A stretch of DNA of 64,000 nt from JBEVJC01 sp040510375 (GTDB lineage Bacteria; Bacteroidota; Bacteroidia; Chitinophagales; Chitinophagaceae): the NCBI GenBank assembly GCA_040510375.1, contig JBEVJC010000002.1:30270-94269 (forward strand). The letters are read 5' to 3'. The position numbers and the translations under genes were made by a program. How positions within the stretch are numbered: the first letter of the stretch is position 1; each line of letters starts with the position of its first letter. The notes beneath the pieces are model-generated. The model was given only the letters and a program-made list of their open reading frames with translations, had not been told where the DNA came from and did no database searches. Shown piece by piece: positions 18,346-28,500 of the stretch.

Positions 18346-18986
18346 TGTACAAGGAACTTTATCAGTATTTCATTCTCAACCGTGAGCTCCAGCTTCCCGG
18401 TATCGGCACTTTTTTATTGGAACGTCAACCTGCAGAGATCGACTTTCCCAATCGTGCAATACAGGCTCCAACTTATGCCATTGTACTCCAGGTGGGGAAT
18501 ATGACCAGCTCCCGTAGTCTTTACCGGTGGCTTGCTTCCGCTTACCAGACTGGTGAGGCCGAGGCCGTGGTGCGGTTCAACGACTTTGTATTTCAACTGA
18601 AAAATAAAATCCTTGCCGGTAATAAACTGGTCTGGTCGGGATTTGGTACCCTCAGCAAGGGTTACGCCGGCGAGATCCGCTTTGAGCCTTCGCCTGTCCC
18701 AAATTATTCCGGATCATTGCCCGCCACAAAAGTACTCCGGGAAAATGCAGAGCATACCGTAAGGGTGGGAGAACAGGAAATGAGTTCAGGCGAAGTGGTC
18801 AGCGTTTTCCAATCTGAAACTATAACAAGGAACAAAAGCTGGATTCTGATAGTCCTGCTGATTATCGCCGCAGTAAGTTTTATCGGATATTATTTTTCAG
18901 AGCACGGTGTGGAGACTACCTCCTCCGGATCACGGACAATTATCCGTCCGTCGGCCCCCGTGCCTAATTCAACGAATATCCCCTGA
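18345..18986 (+). CDS. HU-CCDC81-like protein with one membrane segment, no SPOR domain
   Basis: 213 residues. The N-terminus (YKELYQYFILNRELQLPGIGTFLLE) and a second copy-like stretch (FNDFVFQLKNKILAGNKLVWSGFGTLSKGYAGEIRFEP) fit the bacterial HU-CCDC81 pair of HU-fold modules. A single hydrophobic helix lies at about 164-185 (SWILIVLLIIAAVSFIGYYF). Relatives in Bacteroidota usually end in a periplasmic SPOR peptidoglycan-binding domain; here only about 28 residues follow the helix, with no SPOR domain. The HU modules should be cytoplasmic. Overlap with the barrel gene suggests they function together. Confidence 0.75.
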   Translation: MYKELYQYFILNRELQLPGIGTFLLERQPAEIDFPNRAIQAPTYAIVLQVGNMTSSRSLYRWLASAYQTGEAEAVVRFNDFVFQLKNKILAGNKLVWSGFGTLSKGYAGEIRFEPSPVPNYSGSLPATKVLRENAEHTVRVGEQEMSSGEVVSVFQSETITRNKSWILIVLLIIAAVSFIGYYFSEHGVETTSSGSRTIIRPSAPVPNSTNIP

Positions 18987-19003
18987 TCACTCCATTCTTA
19001 ATC

Positions 19004-19897
19004 ATGAACGAACGGATTCATTACAGCAACTGCCCCGTATGCGGCAGCAATCTCATCAGCCCGAAACTAGAAGCAACCGACAATACAGTTTCCAAAGAAA
19101 AATTTGCTATCTGGGAATGCGGAAACTGCACGCTCCGGTTTACCCAGGATATTCCATCCGCTGATACAATCGGGCCTTATTACAGGTCGGAGGATTATAT
19201 CTCCCATACCAATACCAGCAAGGGAATTATAAACCGGCTGTATCATCTGGTGAGACAAATCACCCTGAATAATAAACGCCGATTGATTACCCGTTGGACA
19301 GCAGGAGGGAAGGGTAAATTACTGGATGTAGGCAGTGGTACCGGCGCTTTTGCAGGTGAAATGAAAAAACACGGATGGCTTACAACAGGCCTGGAGCCTG
19401 ACCCGCAGGCAAGGGTTATCGCAGCATCTGACCATGGTGTTGATCTCAACGATATGGATCTTTTTTATAAACTCGGGCCGGGGTTTAATGCCATTACACT
19501 TTGGCATGTGCTGGAACATGTACATGAGCTGCACAGGTATGTGGCCAGGCTCGGTGAATTACTTGCTTCGGATGGTCGCATTTTTATTGCCGTACCAAAC
19601 TATACTTCTGTTGATGCAGGTGTTTATGGTGGCAGCTGGGCAGCGTATGATGTGCCGCGGCATCTCTATCATTTTTCCCCGGAATCCATCCGGGTTCTCA
19701 TGGAGAAAAATGGGCTGAGTGTTAAAGAATATAAACCGATGTGGTACGATAGTTTTTATATTTCACTCCTCAGCAGCCGCATCCGAAATGGACGCACCAA
19801 CTGGCCGGGGGCAATATTCACCGGACTCCGGTCAAATATCAGTGCATTGGGAAATACAAAAAAATGCAGTTCGGTGATTTATATTATCGGTAAGTGA
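19004..19897 (+). CDS. SAM-dependent methyltransferase with N-terminal zinc ribbon
   Basis: 297 residues. The N-terminus has two CxxC pairs (NCPVCGSN and ECGNCTLRF) that form a zinc ribbon. It is followed by a class I methyltransferase with the glycine-rich SAM motif LLDVGSGTGAFAGEM and the acidic residue at GLEPD, then WHVLEHVHEL. This architecture is common in enzymes methylating sugars or small molecules in surface polysaccharide and related clusters. It starts 17 bp after the HU-CCDC81-like gene and may be part of the same transcript, though the function looks unrelated. Confidence 0.88.
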   Translation: MNERIHYSNCPVCGSNLISPKLEATDNTVSKEKFAIWECGNCTLRFTQDIPSADTIGPYYRSEDYISHTNTSKGIINRLYHLVRQITLNNKRRLITRWTAGGKGKLLDVGSGTGAFAGEMKKHGWLTTGLEPDPQARVIAASDHGVDLNDMDLFYKLGPGFNAITLWHVLEHVHELHRYVARLGELLASDGRIFIAVPNYTSVDAGVYGGSWAAYDVPRHLYHFSPESIRVLMEKNGLSVKEYKPMWYDSFYISLLSSRIRNGRTNWPGAIFTGLRSNISALGNTKKCSSVIYIIGK

Positions 19898-19968
19898 CAC
19901 AACTATCTGCCGATCTGTCCATATAGTCTGCAGGTGCACACCATTATCAGGTGCCACGCAGCAGGTAA

Positions 19969-20775
19969 CTACCTGCTGAATTCAACCTGATATAATTCGG
20001 GCCAGTATTTTCCGGTGAGATAGATTTTTTTACTGCTGCTGTCGTATGCAATGCCATTGGGCACATCCGCCCGGGGATAGATTGTTTTTGCCTTGTCCCA
20101 TAATTTTGTCAGGTCCGCCTTTGCTATCACAGTACCTGAAGCCGGATCGATTTTGAGGATATAGGGAAATTGCCACTGGTTGGCGTAAATATAACCATCA
20201 ATATATTCGAGTTCGTTGATATTGGGAACAGGTTCACCTGACTGGGTAATACTCTGGGTACGTTGCAGGGTAAATGTTGAAGGGTCATAGTAATCAAGGT
20301 TACTGCTTCCGTCACTCATAATAAGGGAAGTGCCATCATTGGTCAATCCCCAACATTCTTTTTTAAGTACAAATTCCTTTACCTTTTTAAAGTCGGGCAG
20401 GGTATAAACAAATACTACATTTTCAAAGTATGTAAGTTGATATACCGTGTCGTGAAGAATGGTCACACCTTCACCGAAAAATTTTGGATCAAGGGCCAGT
20501 TTCTTCAGGGCCTTTCCTGTTTTTATATCCACTTTCATCAGGTGGGAGCGTCCGTAGTTGCCGGTACCTTCATACATATCTCCTTTATAGACGAGCAGTC
20601 CCTCAGTAAATGATGAAGTGTCGTGCGGAAAAGCTTCAACAACAGAATAACTCAGGGCTTTAGGTTCTTCCGAGGCAGGTATACCTGTTTTGCCGTCATT
20701 GCTGTTGGGATTGTCGGTGGAATTATTGCAGGAAAACAGCAAAATCAGCAGGGCAGGGGCGAAAATCTTTCTCAT
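19969..20775 (-). CDS. Glutaminyl-peptide cyclotransferase, lipoprotein
   Basis: 268 residues. The signal peptide ends in a lipobox (LLILLFSC), so the enzyme is lipid-anchored in the envelope. The body matches the plant/bacterial glutamine cyclotransferase family (a five-bladed propeller): FTEGLLVYKGDMYEGTGNYGRS, FGEGVTILHDTVYQLTY, ECWGLTNDGTSLIMSDGSS, INELEYIDGYIYANQW and PNGIAYDSSSKKIYLTGKYWPELY. It converts N-terminal Gln to pyroglutamate. In Bacteroidota this is the expected modification of proteins cut by signal peptidase I before Gln, and the many such signal peptides in this window are its likely substrates. Confidence 0.93.
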   Translation of the reverse strand: MRKIFAPALLILLFSCNNSTDNPNSNDGKTGIPASEEPKALSYSVVEAFPHDTSSFTEGLLVYKGDMYEGTGNYGRSHLMKVDIKTGKALKKLALDPKFFGEGVTILHDTVYQLTYFENVVFVYTLPDFKKVKEFVLKKECWGLTNDGTSLIMSDGSSNLDYYDPSTFTLQRTQSITQSGEPVPNINELEYIDGYIYANQWQFPYILKIDPASGTVIAKADLTKLWDKAKTIYPRADVPNGIAYDSSSKKIYLTGKYWPELYQVEFSR

Positions 20776-21089
20776 GGAAGGTGTTTTTAAATACCTGAAA
20801 GCAAAAATAGGGGTTGAAACGCTGTTAACAAGTTAAACGTTAAGCTGTTCCCGGAATTGAGGCGGGATGCGGCTTTCCGGTTTTTTTCAAAAGAAATTCA
20901 CCAAAACGCTTGGATATCATAAATAAATTTAGATATATTTGACGACGTCTTACCACACTCCCTAAATCCGATCCTCCCGAATTCCTTCCGTCCCGATTCC
21001 TTTGTTTTCCCCCTGACTTTCCAATTCCGCATGAATACTCATGACCTGTCCGACCGTCATGCTGTAATCACTTTTCATTTGGAGAAAAC
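20776..21089. other. Intergenic region between divergent genes
   Basis: This 314-bp gap separates the glutaminyl cyclase from the M43 protease. It contains a TTG...TATATTTG promoter for the protease (20910-20941) and a pyrimidine-rich leader of roughly 140 nt. No coding sequence or stable RNA was recognised. Confidence 0.6.
20910..20941 (+). promoter_or_regulatory. Promoter of the M43 protease gene
   Basis: TTG at 20910-20912 and TATATTTG at 20934-20941 separated by 21 nt, close to the Bacteroidota housekeeping consensus. The transcript would have a leader of roughly 140 nt before the ATG at 21090. Confidence 0.6.
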
Positions 21090-22334
21090 ATGCGGCTATT
21101 TATTTTGTGGGGTTTCTTTTTTATTTCAGGCATTACGCAGCTTGCTGCACAACAAACATGTGTAACCTACGAGCACAACGAAGGGAGAATGAGCCAGAAT
21201 CCCGGACTGCGCCAGTCCATCGCAGAGGTTGAACGTTTTATCCGTAATCAACCCGCCAGGCCTCCCGCTATGGCATCGAGGGGACCCGTTACCGTTATTA
21301 CCATTCCCGTAGTTGTACATATTCTTTACCATACACCCGAGGAGAATGTTTCCAATGAACAGGTATATGAACAGATCAGGGTACTGAACGAATGTTTCCG
21401 CCGGCTTAATCCCGATTCAGTGAATACTCCCCAACGGTTTTTATCCAGGGCAGCAGACCCGGGGTTTGAATTCAAATTAGCGGTGTCCGATGCCCGGCGT
21501 CGCAGCAGCACCGGCATTATCCGTAAGTATACCCCTGTATTAAAATGGGATGCAACGGATCAGATGAAATACTCGGCACAGACCGGTGATGATGCATGGG
21601 ATTCCAATAAATACCTCAATATCTGGGTATGCAACCTGAACCGCATTTCCGGATATTCCACCGCGCCGGGTGATGATCCGTTACTTGATGGCATCGTGAT
21701 CAATACATCGGTTTTTGGACTTCGCGGAGGCAGCCTTGGTAAAATAGCGGTGCATGAAACCGGCCACTGGCTTGGATTGAAACATATCTGGGGTGATTCA
21801 TTTTGTGGTGACGATGGTATCGATGATACACCCAAACAGGGAAATTTCACCATGTTCTGCCCGGCTTCGGGAATGAAATCGTCCTGCGATAATGGTGCCG
21901 ACGGCGACATGTATATGAATTATATGGATCTTACCGGCGATGTATGTACCAATCTTTTCACCGAAGGTCAGGCCAACCATATGCGTGGACTGTTTGACCC
22001 GGGAGGTCCGAGGTATAAACTCCTGTATTCTACCGGTCTGCTGGTGCCACTGATCAGTGAGATTCCGCTTAATGAAACAGATCCCACCTGGTTGTATGCG
22101 AATCTTTATCCCAACCCCGCCACCAATGAAGTAACAATTGATTTCGCATTTGATATAAGATGGATTGGTAAGTTACTCCGCATTACAAATGCACAGGGAA
22201 TTGAAGTAGCGCAGCAGACGATCAATTCAAAAAAACTGACCATGGATGTCAGCCGCCTGAAACCGGGATATTATTTTGTTTCAGGTAAAAAAGAAGATGG
22301 TGCGAAGATTCAGCTCAAATTTATAAAGATCTGA
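21090..22334 (+). CDS. Secreted M43 (pappalysin-like) zinc metalloprotease with T9SS type A sorting domain
   Basis: 414 residues with a signal peptide ending LAAQ|QTC. The catalytic site is H222-E-T-G-H226-WLGLK-H232, the long HExxHxxGxxH zinc motif of metzincins, with a downstream Met-turn (YMNYMDLTGDVC). Cys residues around CGDDGIDDTP and FCPASGMKSSC resemble M43B/cytophagalysin. The last about 75 residues (LYPNPATNEVTIDF...LKPGYYFVSGKKEDGAKIQLKFIKI) are a type A C-terminal sorting domain. The protein should therefore cross the outer membrane through type IX secretion and be released or anchored at the surface as a digestive protease. Confidence 0.93.
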   Translation: MRLFILWGFFFISGITQLAAQQTCVTYEHNEGRMSQNPGLRQSIAEVERFIRNQPARPPAMASRGPVTVITIPVVVHILYHTPEENVSNEQVYEQIRVLNECFRRLNPDSVNTPQRFLSRAADPGFEFKLAVSDARRRSSTGIIRKYTPVLKWDATDQMKYSAQTGDDAWDSNKYLNIWVCNLNRISGYSTAPGDDPLLDGIVINTSVFGLRGGSLGKIAVHETGHWLGLKHIWGDSFCGDDGIDDTPKQGNFTMFCPASGMKSSCDNGADGDMYMNYMDLTGDVCTNLFTEGQANHMRGLFDPGGPRYKLLYSTGLLVPLISEIPLNETDPTWLYANLYPNPATNEVTIDFAFDIRWIGKLLRITNAQGIEVAQQTINSKKLTMDVSRLKPGYYFVSGKKEDGAKIQLKFIKI

Positions 22335-22441
22335 AAGGAAGAAACCAGTTCAGTCATTGGAAATGCAAGTGTAATTCAGTCAGCAGCAATGCGAGAGATT
22401 AATATTGTAGTAGCAACTGGAGGGAATATTCTTTAAATAAA

Positions 22442-22483
22442 AAAGGCCCTGAAAACCGGACCAGTCCGGGCTCAGGGCCTTTC
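22442..22483. terminator. Strong bidirectional terminator
   Basis: Long hairpin with arms AAAGGCCCTGA and TCAGGGCCTTT outside, and CCGGAC/GTCCGG inside, flanked by A-rich and T-rich runs. It separates the convergent M43 protease and dienelactone hydrolase genes. Confidence 0.9.
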
Positions 22484-22522
22484 TATTTTTTCTTATAACG
22501 ACGTTAAAGCCTGCTGCCGGTT

Positions 22523-23359
22523 CTATTTCAATACCCGGTCAAAGAAAATAACCATTTCTTTGTAAGAAGCCGTATCTGCTGCAGCATTATAGGCAATCGG
22601 CAGTTTGAATTTTTCACCAAGTGCTGTAGCAGCAGGATTGGTAAAAGCATGTGTGGCACCTTCATAAACCTTTACGGTATATTTAGCTCCGATAGAATCC
22701 ATTTGTTTTTCAAAGAGAGCCAGTTCCGACATCGGAACAAACGGGTCTGCGCCACCCTGGCAGATCAGGAGTTCCGCTTTCAATGTATTTTTATCAGCCG
22801 GTACACCCAGCAGGTTGCCGTGGAAACTTACCACGCCTTTCAGGTTTTCTCCCAGGCGTGCCATGTTCAGTGCCACTGCACCACCGAAACAATAACCAAT
22901 TGCACCTACAACGGTGGAGTCGGCCTGCGGATATGATTTAACTTTCTCAAGAGCTGCATCAAACCTGGTTTTCGCAAGTTGCGGGTCAGCATAAAAAGGC
23001 TTAACCAATGCACCTGCTGAATCGGGATTGTCTGCCGTTTTACCCTCTCCGAACATATCGACTGCAATAGCAATGTAGCCGAGCTCCGCAAGTTCGCGTG
23101 CCCTGGTCTTTGCATAATCATTAACGCCCCACCACTCAGGGATAACCAGTACGGCAGGTCGTTTACCTTCCCTGTTCTGGTCGTATACCACAAAACTGCG
23201 CATGGTTTTATCACCGCTGGTATAAGTCACTTCCTCTTCTTTCGGGGAAAAGGTTTTGACAGTATCCTTTTTTTCTTCTGTGGTTTTTTTGTCTTCGCTA
23301 TTGCAGCTCATTGCCAGCGCGAAGCCGAGGCATGCGAGCCAGAGGAATCTCCTTGTCAT
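22523..23359 (-). CDS. Dienelactone hydrolase family lipoprotein
   Basis: 278 residues with a lipobox (LAMSC) at about residue 19, then a Lys/Glu-rich linker and an alpha/beta hydrolase domain. The nucleophile elbow GYCFGG carries Cys, as in dienelactone hydrolases. An acidic residue lies in GGADPFVP and the His in EGATHAF completes a Cys-Asp-His triad. Export as a lipoprotein is unusual for classical dienelactone hydrolase and points to an envelope esterase or thioesterase; the true substrate is unknown. Confidence 0.9.
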   Translation of the reverse strand: MTRRFLWLACLGFALAMSCNSEDKKTTEEKKDTVKTFSPKEEEVTYTSGDKTMRSFVVYDQNREGKRPAVLVIPEWWGVNDYAKTRARELAELGYIAIAVDMFGEGKTADNPDSAGALVKPFYADPQLAKTRFDAALEKVKSYPQADSTVVGAIGYCFGGAVALNMARLGENLKGVVSFHGNLLGVPADKNTLKAELLICQGGADPFVPMSELALFEKQMDSIGAKYTVKVYEGATHAFTNPAATALGEKFKLPIAYNAAADTASYKEMVIFFDRVLK

Positions 23360-23430
23360 TTTATTGATTTTGTTTTATTGATGTAAAGACACGAAGTTCA
23401 GTAAAAGTTGAGATATAGCGGATAGGGCGT

Positions 23431-23459
23431 AAAAAAAAGGTGCGGCAGAAAGCCGCACC
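23431..23459 (-). terminator. Terminator after the type A cargo gene
   Basis: On the minus strand an 8-bp GGTGCGGC/GCCGCACC stem with a TTTCT loop is followed by eight T residues, just past the stop of the gene at 23481. Confidence 0.88.
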
Positions 23460-23480
23460 ATGTCAAACAGGAAGGGATGA

Positions 23481-24929
23481 TTATTTTATTACGAACGACT
23501 GGTTGATTTTTTCACCTGCCGAATTCCAGACCAGGTGGTAGATACCCCTGTCGAGCGTATTTACCGGTACATTGATCCGGGTACTGCTCCCAGAAAGGGT
23601 TATGCGGTTTACCAGCTGGCCCGATGCAGAATATATCTCCAGGCTGGAACGTCCGCCGGAAGGGACTTCTACCGTGATATTGGTGGTGGCCGGGTTGGGG
23701 AATATATTTACTGTAAGTTTCCTGGCTTCGCCCGATGATACAAGGATCGTTTTACTGTATGTAATTGCTCCATCTGCATCTACCATACGAAGACGGTAAT
23801 AACTGGTGCCGGCCTGCACATTTTTATCTGTACTGGTATAATAATTGGCGGAAGTACTGGTTCCTGTGGCGGTTACTGAATCGATGGTAAAAAATGAACC
23901 ATCGTTCAATTTCTTTTCCACGATAAAATGGTCGCTGTTCATTTCAGCGGATGTATTCCAGTTAAGGACGGTTTTGCCGGCTGATGACCTGGCGGTGAAA
24001 TCATGCAGTTTCAAGGGAAGGACAGAAGTAATACTAATGGTCTTCCTGTTATAGGCAACAAATGCAACATCACTATCGCCCGATAACCTGATCTTGAACT
24101 TGCGGATACTGTTATAATTGGACGCAGTGATACCAAACTCACTAAGGTCCGCTGCCCAAAGCCTGATAACGCGGTCGGTGTTGGTAAATCCACCAGCCAA
24201 TGCCATCGGGTTTTGTGAAGCCTCCCAGAAATCGGCTGTCCAGTTTCCGATACCAGGGATATTGGTGAAAACAATATCGCGGGAAGCACCAATTACATTT
24301 CCGCTATTATCAACAAAAGAATAGCGGTCGTATGTGCTGCTTGGATCCGCAACCTGTGTTACAACTACATCGGGGATACCATCACCAATATGTGCGGGAT
24401 TGATATTACTTACGAAGAATGTGAGGTCACCAGCCGGAAGGTTGGCAACACAGGTACCGATATTAAGACCGCGGATACCGTCCGACAAATAACTTTTCAG
24501 GTCGCCGGAAGGAACCGTTCCCGCCCCGTTATTAACTCCGTCGTACAGCTGGCCCACACCAACCTTGGTATTACCTGAAACTGTACCGGTAATAAGATCC
24601 ACCGGGAGCGACCAGAAATCGCCTGCTACAAACGTTTCACCCATGGAGGACAGAGCTCCGTCGTTAACCCCGGTTGAAAACTGTTGATTGTTGAAAGTAA
24701 ACGCCAGCAGGTTGTGACTGTTTGAGGGCTTGATGGGGTTATAACTTCCAGCCCTTGTTTTCCAGAAACTGTTATAATCTGTGATAATTCCGCTGACAGC
24801 CTGTTGACCATAACCTGCGGTAAAAAGCAGGAAGAAGGAAAATGTAAGGAACAGTCCTTTGACATTAAAGCAAACCGCGCTGCACGTTAGATCTGGGGCA
24901 CTCGAAGCCAGTGTTTTGAATTGTTTCAT
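23481..24929 (-). CDS. Secreted protein with T9SS type A sorting domain
   Basis: 482 residues. The N-terminus is long, with the hydrophobic signal core near residues 25-40 and cleavage at GYG|QQAV. The central part (about 45-300) is beta-rich, has no recognisable catalytic motif, and contains several Asn/Gly/Asp-rich loops. Residues about 305-395 (LPLKLHDFTARSSAGKTVLNWNTSAEMNSDHFIVEKK...YYRLRMVDADG) are the fibronectin-like module usual in front of type A sorting domains. The last about 75 residues (IFPNPATTNITVEV...SFVIK) are the sorting domain. It is an exported surface or released protein of unknown activity. Confidence 0.88.
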   Translation of the reverse strand: MKQFKTLASSAPDLTCSAVCFNVKGLFLTFSFFLLFTAGYGQQAVSGIITDYNSFWKTRAGSYNPIKPSNSHNLLAFTFNNQQFSTGVNDGALSSMGETFVAGDFWSLPVDLITGTVSGNTKVGVGQLYDGVNNGAGTVPSGDLKSYLSDGIRGLNIGTCVANLPAGDLTFFVSNINPAHIGDGIPDVVVTQVADPSSTYDRYSFVDNSGNVIGASRDIVFTNIPGIGNWTADFWEASQNPMALAGGFTNTDRVIRLWAADLSEFGITASNYNSIRKFKIRLSGDSDVAFVAYNRKTISITSVLPLKLHDFTARSSAGKTVLNWNTSAEMNSDHFIVEKKLNDGSFFTIDSVTATGTSTSANYYTSTDKNVQAGTSYYRLRMVDADGAITYSKTILVSSGEARKLTVNIFPNPATTNITVEVPSGGRSSLEIYSASGQLVNRITLSGSSTRINVPVNTLDRGIYHLVWNSAGEKINQSFVIK

Positions 24930-25516
24930 TTGTGGGGTACGTTTTTCTTCTTAGGGTCGAATCGGATACAAAGGTAAAAACCGCAGTGATTTTTCATAGT
25001 GATTCGGTTGAAAGTTACCAACGGTAATAATACGTTGGGGTCGGATTAAGCCTGAAGTGCTGTGAATGCCAGGACTTAACAAATAATCCGGCTACTTTAA
25101 AATGCCGGATAATACTCCGTATATTTTCGATTCACCGGATATAAATCCTCTATGATTGAGAAATATAATGATGAGAAACCTATTGGTTTACTCTTAAAAA
25201 AAGCATTTAAATGTCAGTCAGACCTGATCAGATAAATCAGTATTAACTTGATCCTTTACTTTTTTTTTGATTTCATTTCCATTGCCCCTATTGATTGTTT
25301 TCCCGGGTTTTAATATTGATTATCAGAATATATTCAGTGTAGTTACATTGAATGATGGGTTTTAAGGGTTATACCCCCCAAATCGTGCAGATAAACACTT
25401 AGTACGTATATGTGCTAATGATTAAAAGGAAATTTTCGACGAAAGACTACAAGCCAGGTTTGGTGTTTAGTATATTTTTAAGTAAGCCAATATCCTTAAA
25501 ATCCAATCCTCTGAAA
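24930..25516. other. AT-rich intergenic region upstream of divergent secreted-protein genes
   Basis: A 587-bp gap richer in A and T than the flanking genes. It holds a minus-strand TACCTTTG box near the type A cargo start and, presumably, the promoter of the giant PKD gene, for which I found no convincing consensus. A run of nine T residues occurs near 25262. No RNA gene was recognised. Two in-frame upstream starts (25412 GTG, 25418 ATG) would extend the PKD protein by 33-35 residues ahead of its signal peptide. Confidence 0.5.
24969..24976 (-). promoter_or_regulatory. Putative -7 box for the type A cargo gene
   Basis: TACCTTTG on the minus strand, about 40 bp before the ATG at 24929, fits TAnnTTTG. 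No good -33 element was seen. Confidence 0.45.
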
Positions 25517-28500
25517 ATGTTTAATGCCTTAATGCGTGTTTTTTATCGATGCGCCGGTTTTGTATTGATCCTTTTTTATGTTCCGGCTGCAGCACAACTC
25601 AAGGCAGACTTTACCTCCACTTCCCCAACAGGATGTTCTCCGCTGCTGGTCAATTTTACTGATGTATCAACAGGTGTTCCTGTTTCGTGGAGATGGGACC
25701 TTGGAAATGGAACTATCTCAACCCTGAAAAATCCGACAGCAACTTATTTTAATCCCGGTACTTACAATGTAAAACTGGTAGTGAAGAATGCTTCCGGATC
25801 AGACTCGGTCACCCGCCAGCAGTTTATTACTGTATACCCCAAACCTGTTGTCGATTTTGTAGCCAGTGACAGTACCGGTTGTTTTCCTTACATAGTAAAT
25901 TTTACCGACAGGAGTTCAGCGGGCAGTGGAACTATTACGGAGACTGCATGGGATTTTGGTGATGGTACCACATCAACAGGTTTGAATCCATCACATATTT
26001 ATACAAGTGCAGGAACTTTTACGGTTTCCTTAAAAGTTACAAATAGCAATGGATGCGCTACCGTATTCACCAGGAAACAATATATCACCGTTACAAGCGG
26101 GGTCACGGCTTCATTTACCAATACCACAGCAGTAACCTGTGAAGCAAGTCCGCAGATTAAATTTACCAATACTTCAACCGGACCAGGCAGCCTTGGTTAC
26201 GAATGGAACTTTGGTGATGGCGGTGTCTCTGCTGTTAAAGATCCCGTTCATACCTATACCGTAGCAGGTTCGTACACCGTATCATTGATCGTGATCAGTC
26301 CGCAGGGTTGCCGCGATACCATTACTAAAACCAATCTTATCAGTTTTGGTAAGCTTTCTTCTTCTTTCTCATCGCCCGACAGTATTTGCGTGTCGGCTGT
26401 TTTTTCATTGGTGAATAACAGTACCCCTGTTCCGGCTGATATGACCTGGGACTTTGGCGATGGCACCAGCTCTACGCTTGGATCACCGGTGAAGTCATAC
26501 ATTACTCCAGGTGTTTATCGCATCCGGCTGATTAATAATTTTGGAGCATGCCTTGATACAGTATTCAGGAATATAACGGTTAATCAAAAGACACAGGCTT
26601 CCTTTACTGCTTCAGCAGTGGTGTCCTGCCAGGTCCCCTTTACCGTTAAATTCAAACCTACTGCATCCGGCATCTTTACCACTGAATGGGATTTTGGCGA
26701 TGGCTCTGCATCCAGCCAGGCAGAACCCTCACATACATACACGCAGGCGGGCATTTTTGATGTCAGGCTTATACTGATCAACAGCCTTGGTTGCCCCGAT
26801 ACGGTAACCAGGAAACAATACATCACCATTGAAGAACCTTCCATTCAACTTACCGGGTTTCCACAAACGGGTTGTATACCACTTACGATCCGTCCATCGG
26901 CAATCGTAAGTGCCAATGAGGCAATTGCTTCTTACCTCTGGACCTTTGGTGACGGCAGCACCAGTACCGCAGCAAACCCGGTATATACTTATACAAGTGC
27001 AGGCACTTATACCGTGTCACTTACAGTCACTACGGTTGGCGGCTGCAGGAAGACCCTCAATGTACCGGCAGCAGTAAGGGCCGGATCGAAGCCTGATGCG
27101 GCTTTCGAGGTTCGTCCGAATGATGTTTGTGCTTCGCAGATGGTGCAGTTTACCGATAGCAGTAAAGGTAAAGTGGATCAATGGCTTTGGAATTTTGGTG
27201 ATGGCGGCGTGTCCAGCGCCCAACATCCATCCTATACCTATACCGATACCGGATATTTTTCAGTAACACTTATTGTATGGAGTAATACCTGCGCTGATAC
27301 TATCCGGTTAAAAGATATTGTACATATTAAACCACCCATCGCTGCATTTCTTACACAGAATGATTGTGCCCAACCATTTCGTAAAACTTTTCTTGACCAG
27401 TCAATAGGTGCGAAGACCTGGTATTGGACTTTCGGCGACGGCGGTTCGTCAACCACCCAGCACCCCGTTCATAATTATTCGTCAAAGGGAACGTATGTGG
27501 TAACGCTGGTTGTTACCAACGGCTCCTGTACAAATATTAAAACCAGGACCGTCCTGGTTGTTAATGAAGATGCCGTAATAACCGCCAATCGAACCGTTAT
27601 ATGTAAGGATGGTGTAGTGCGTTTTAATTCAGGTTCAATGAATCCGGCACAGATCCAGTCCTGGTTGTGGGAATTCAACGATTCCACCCTTCCTTCAACA
27701 AGCGTTGGAACAACCGATCATCTGTTTACAAAAACAGGTTCCTACCGCGCTAAACTTACTACCCGCGACCTGCTTGGTTGTATTGACACAGCATCAATTG
27801 CAATCAGGGTTTATGGTCCGGCGGCAGCATTCAGTAACGCGGCCAGCAGCTCCTGCCTGGGTGCAGGTCCTGTCAGTTTTATTGACCAGTCGGTCACTGA
27901 TGGCACCAATCCAATTATTAAATACCGTTGGGTATATGGTGATGGCCTTACTGACTCATCTGTTTCCGGGCCGTTCCTCCATAACTATACAGCAACGGGC
28001 AGTTACCTTGTTTCGCTGACGGTAACTGATGCGTTTGGATGTTCCAGTTCGATAACAAAGACACAACCGGTGATCATTTCAAAACCAACAGCAAATTTTT
28101 ATTCTCCCGATACCAATACCTGTATCAACAAACCGGTAAGCCTGATGAATACATCAGTGGGTACCGAACTTACCTATTCCTGGAAGCTGGGTGACGGCTC
28201 TGTGTCAACCGACATAAACCCCGTACATCAATATCTGGCAACGGGCTTTTATTCGGTGACCCTGGTAACAACCGATAAATACGGATGTACCGATTCTTTA
28301 GTAAAGTCAAACTATATCAATATCAGCCTGCCGGTTGCGGGGTTCACTATTTCTGACTCATTCAGTTCCTGCCCGCCGTTAAAGGTTATATTCACCAATA
28401 CTGCAACCAACTTCCGTTCAGTACGATGGGATTTCGGTGATGGCAATACCTCTGTTCTTACCGATCCGATCCACACGTATACTTTTCCGGGAACCTATAT

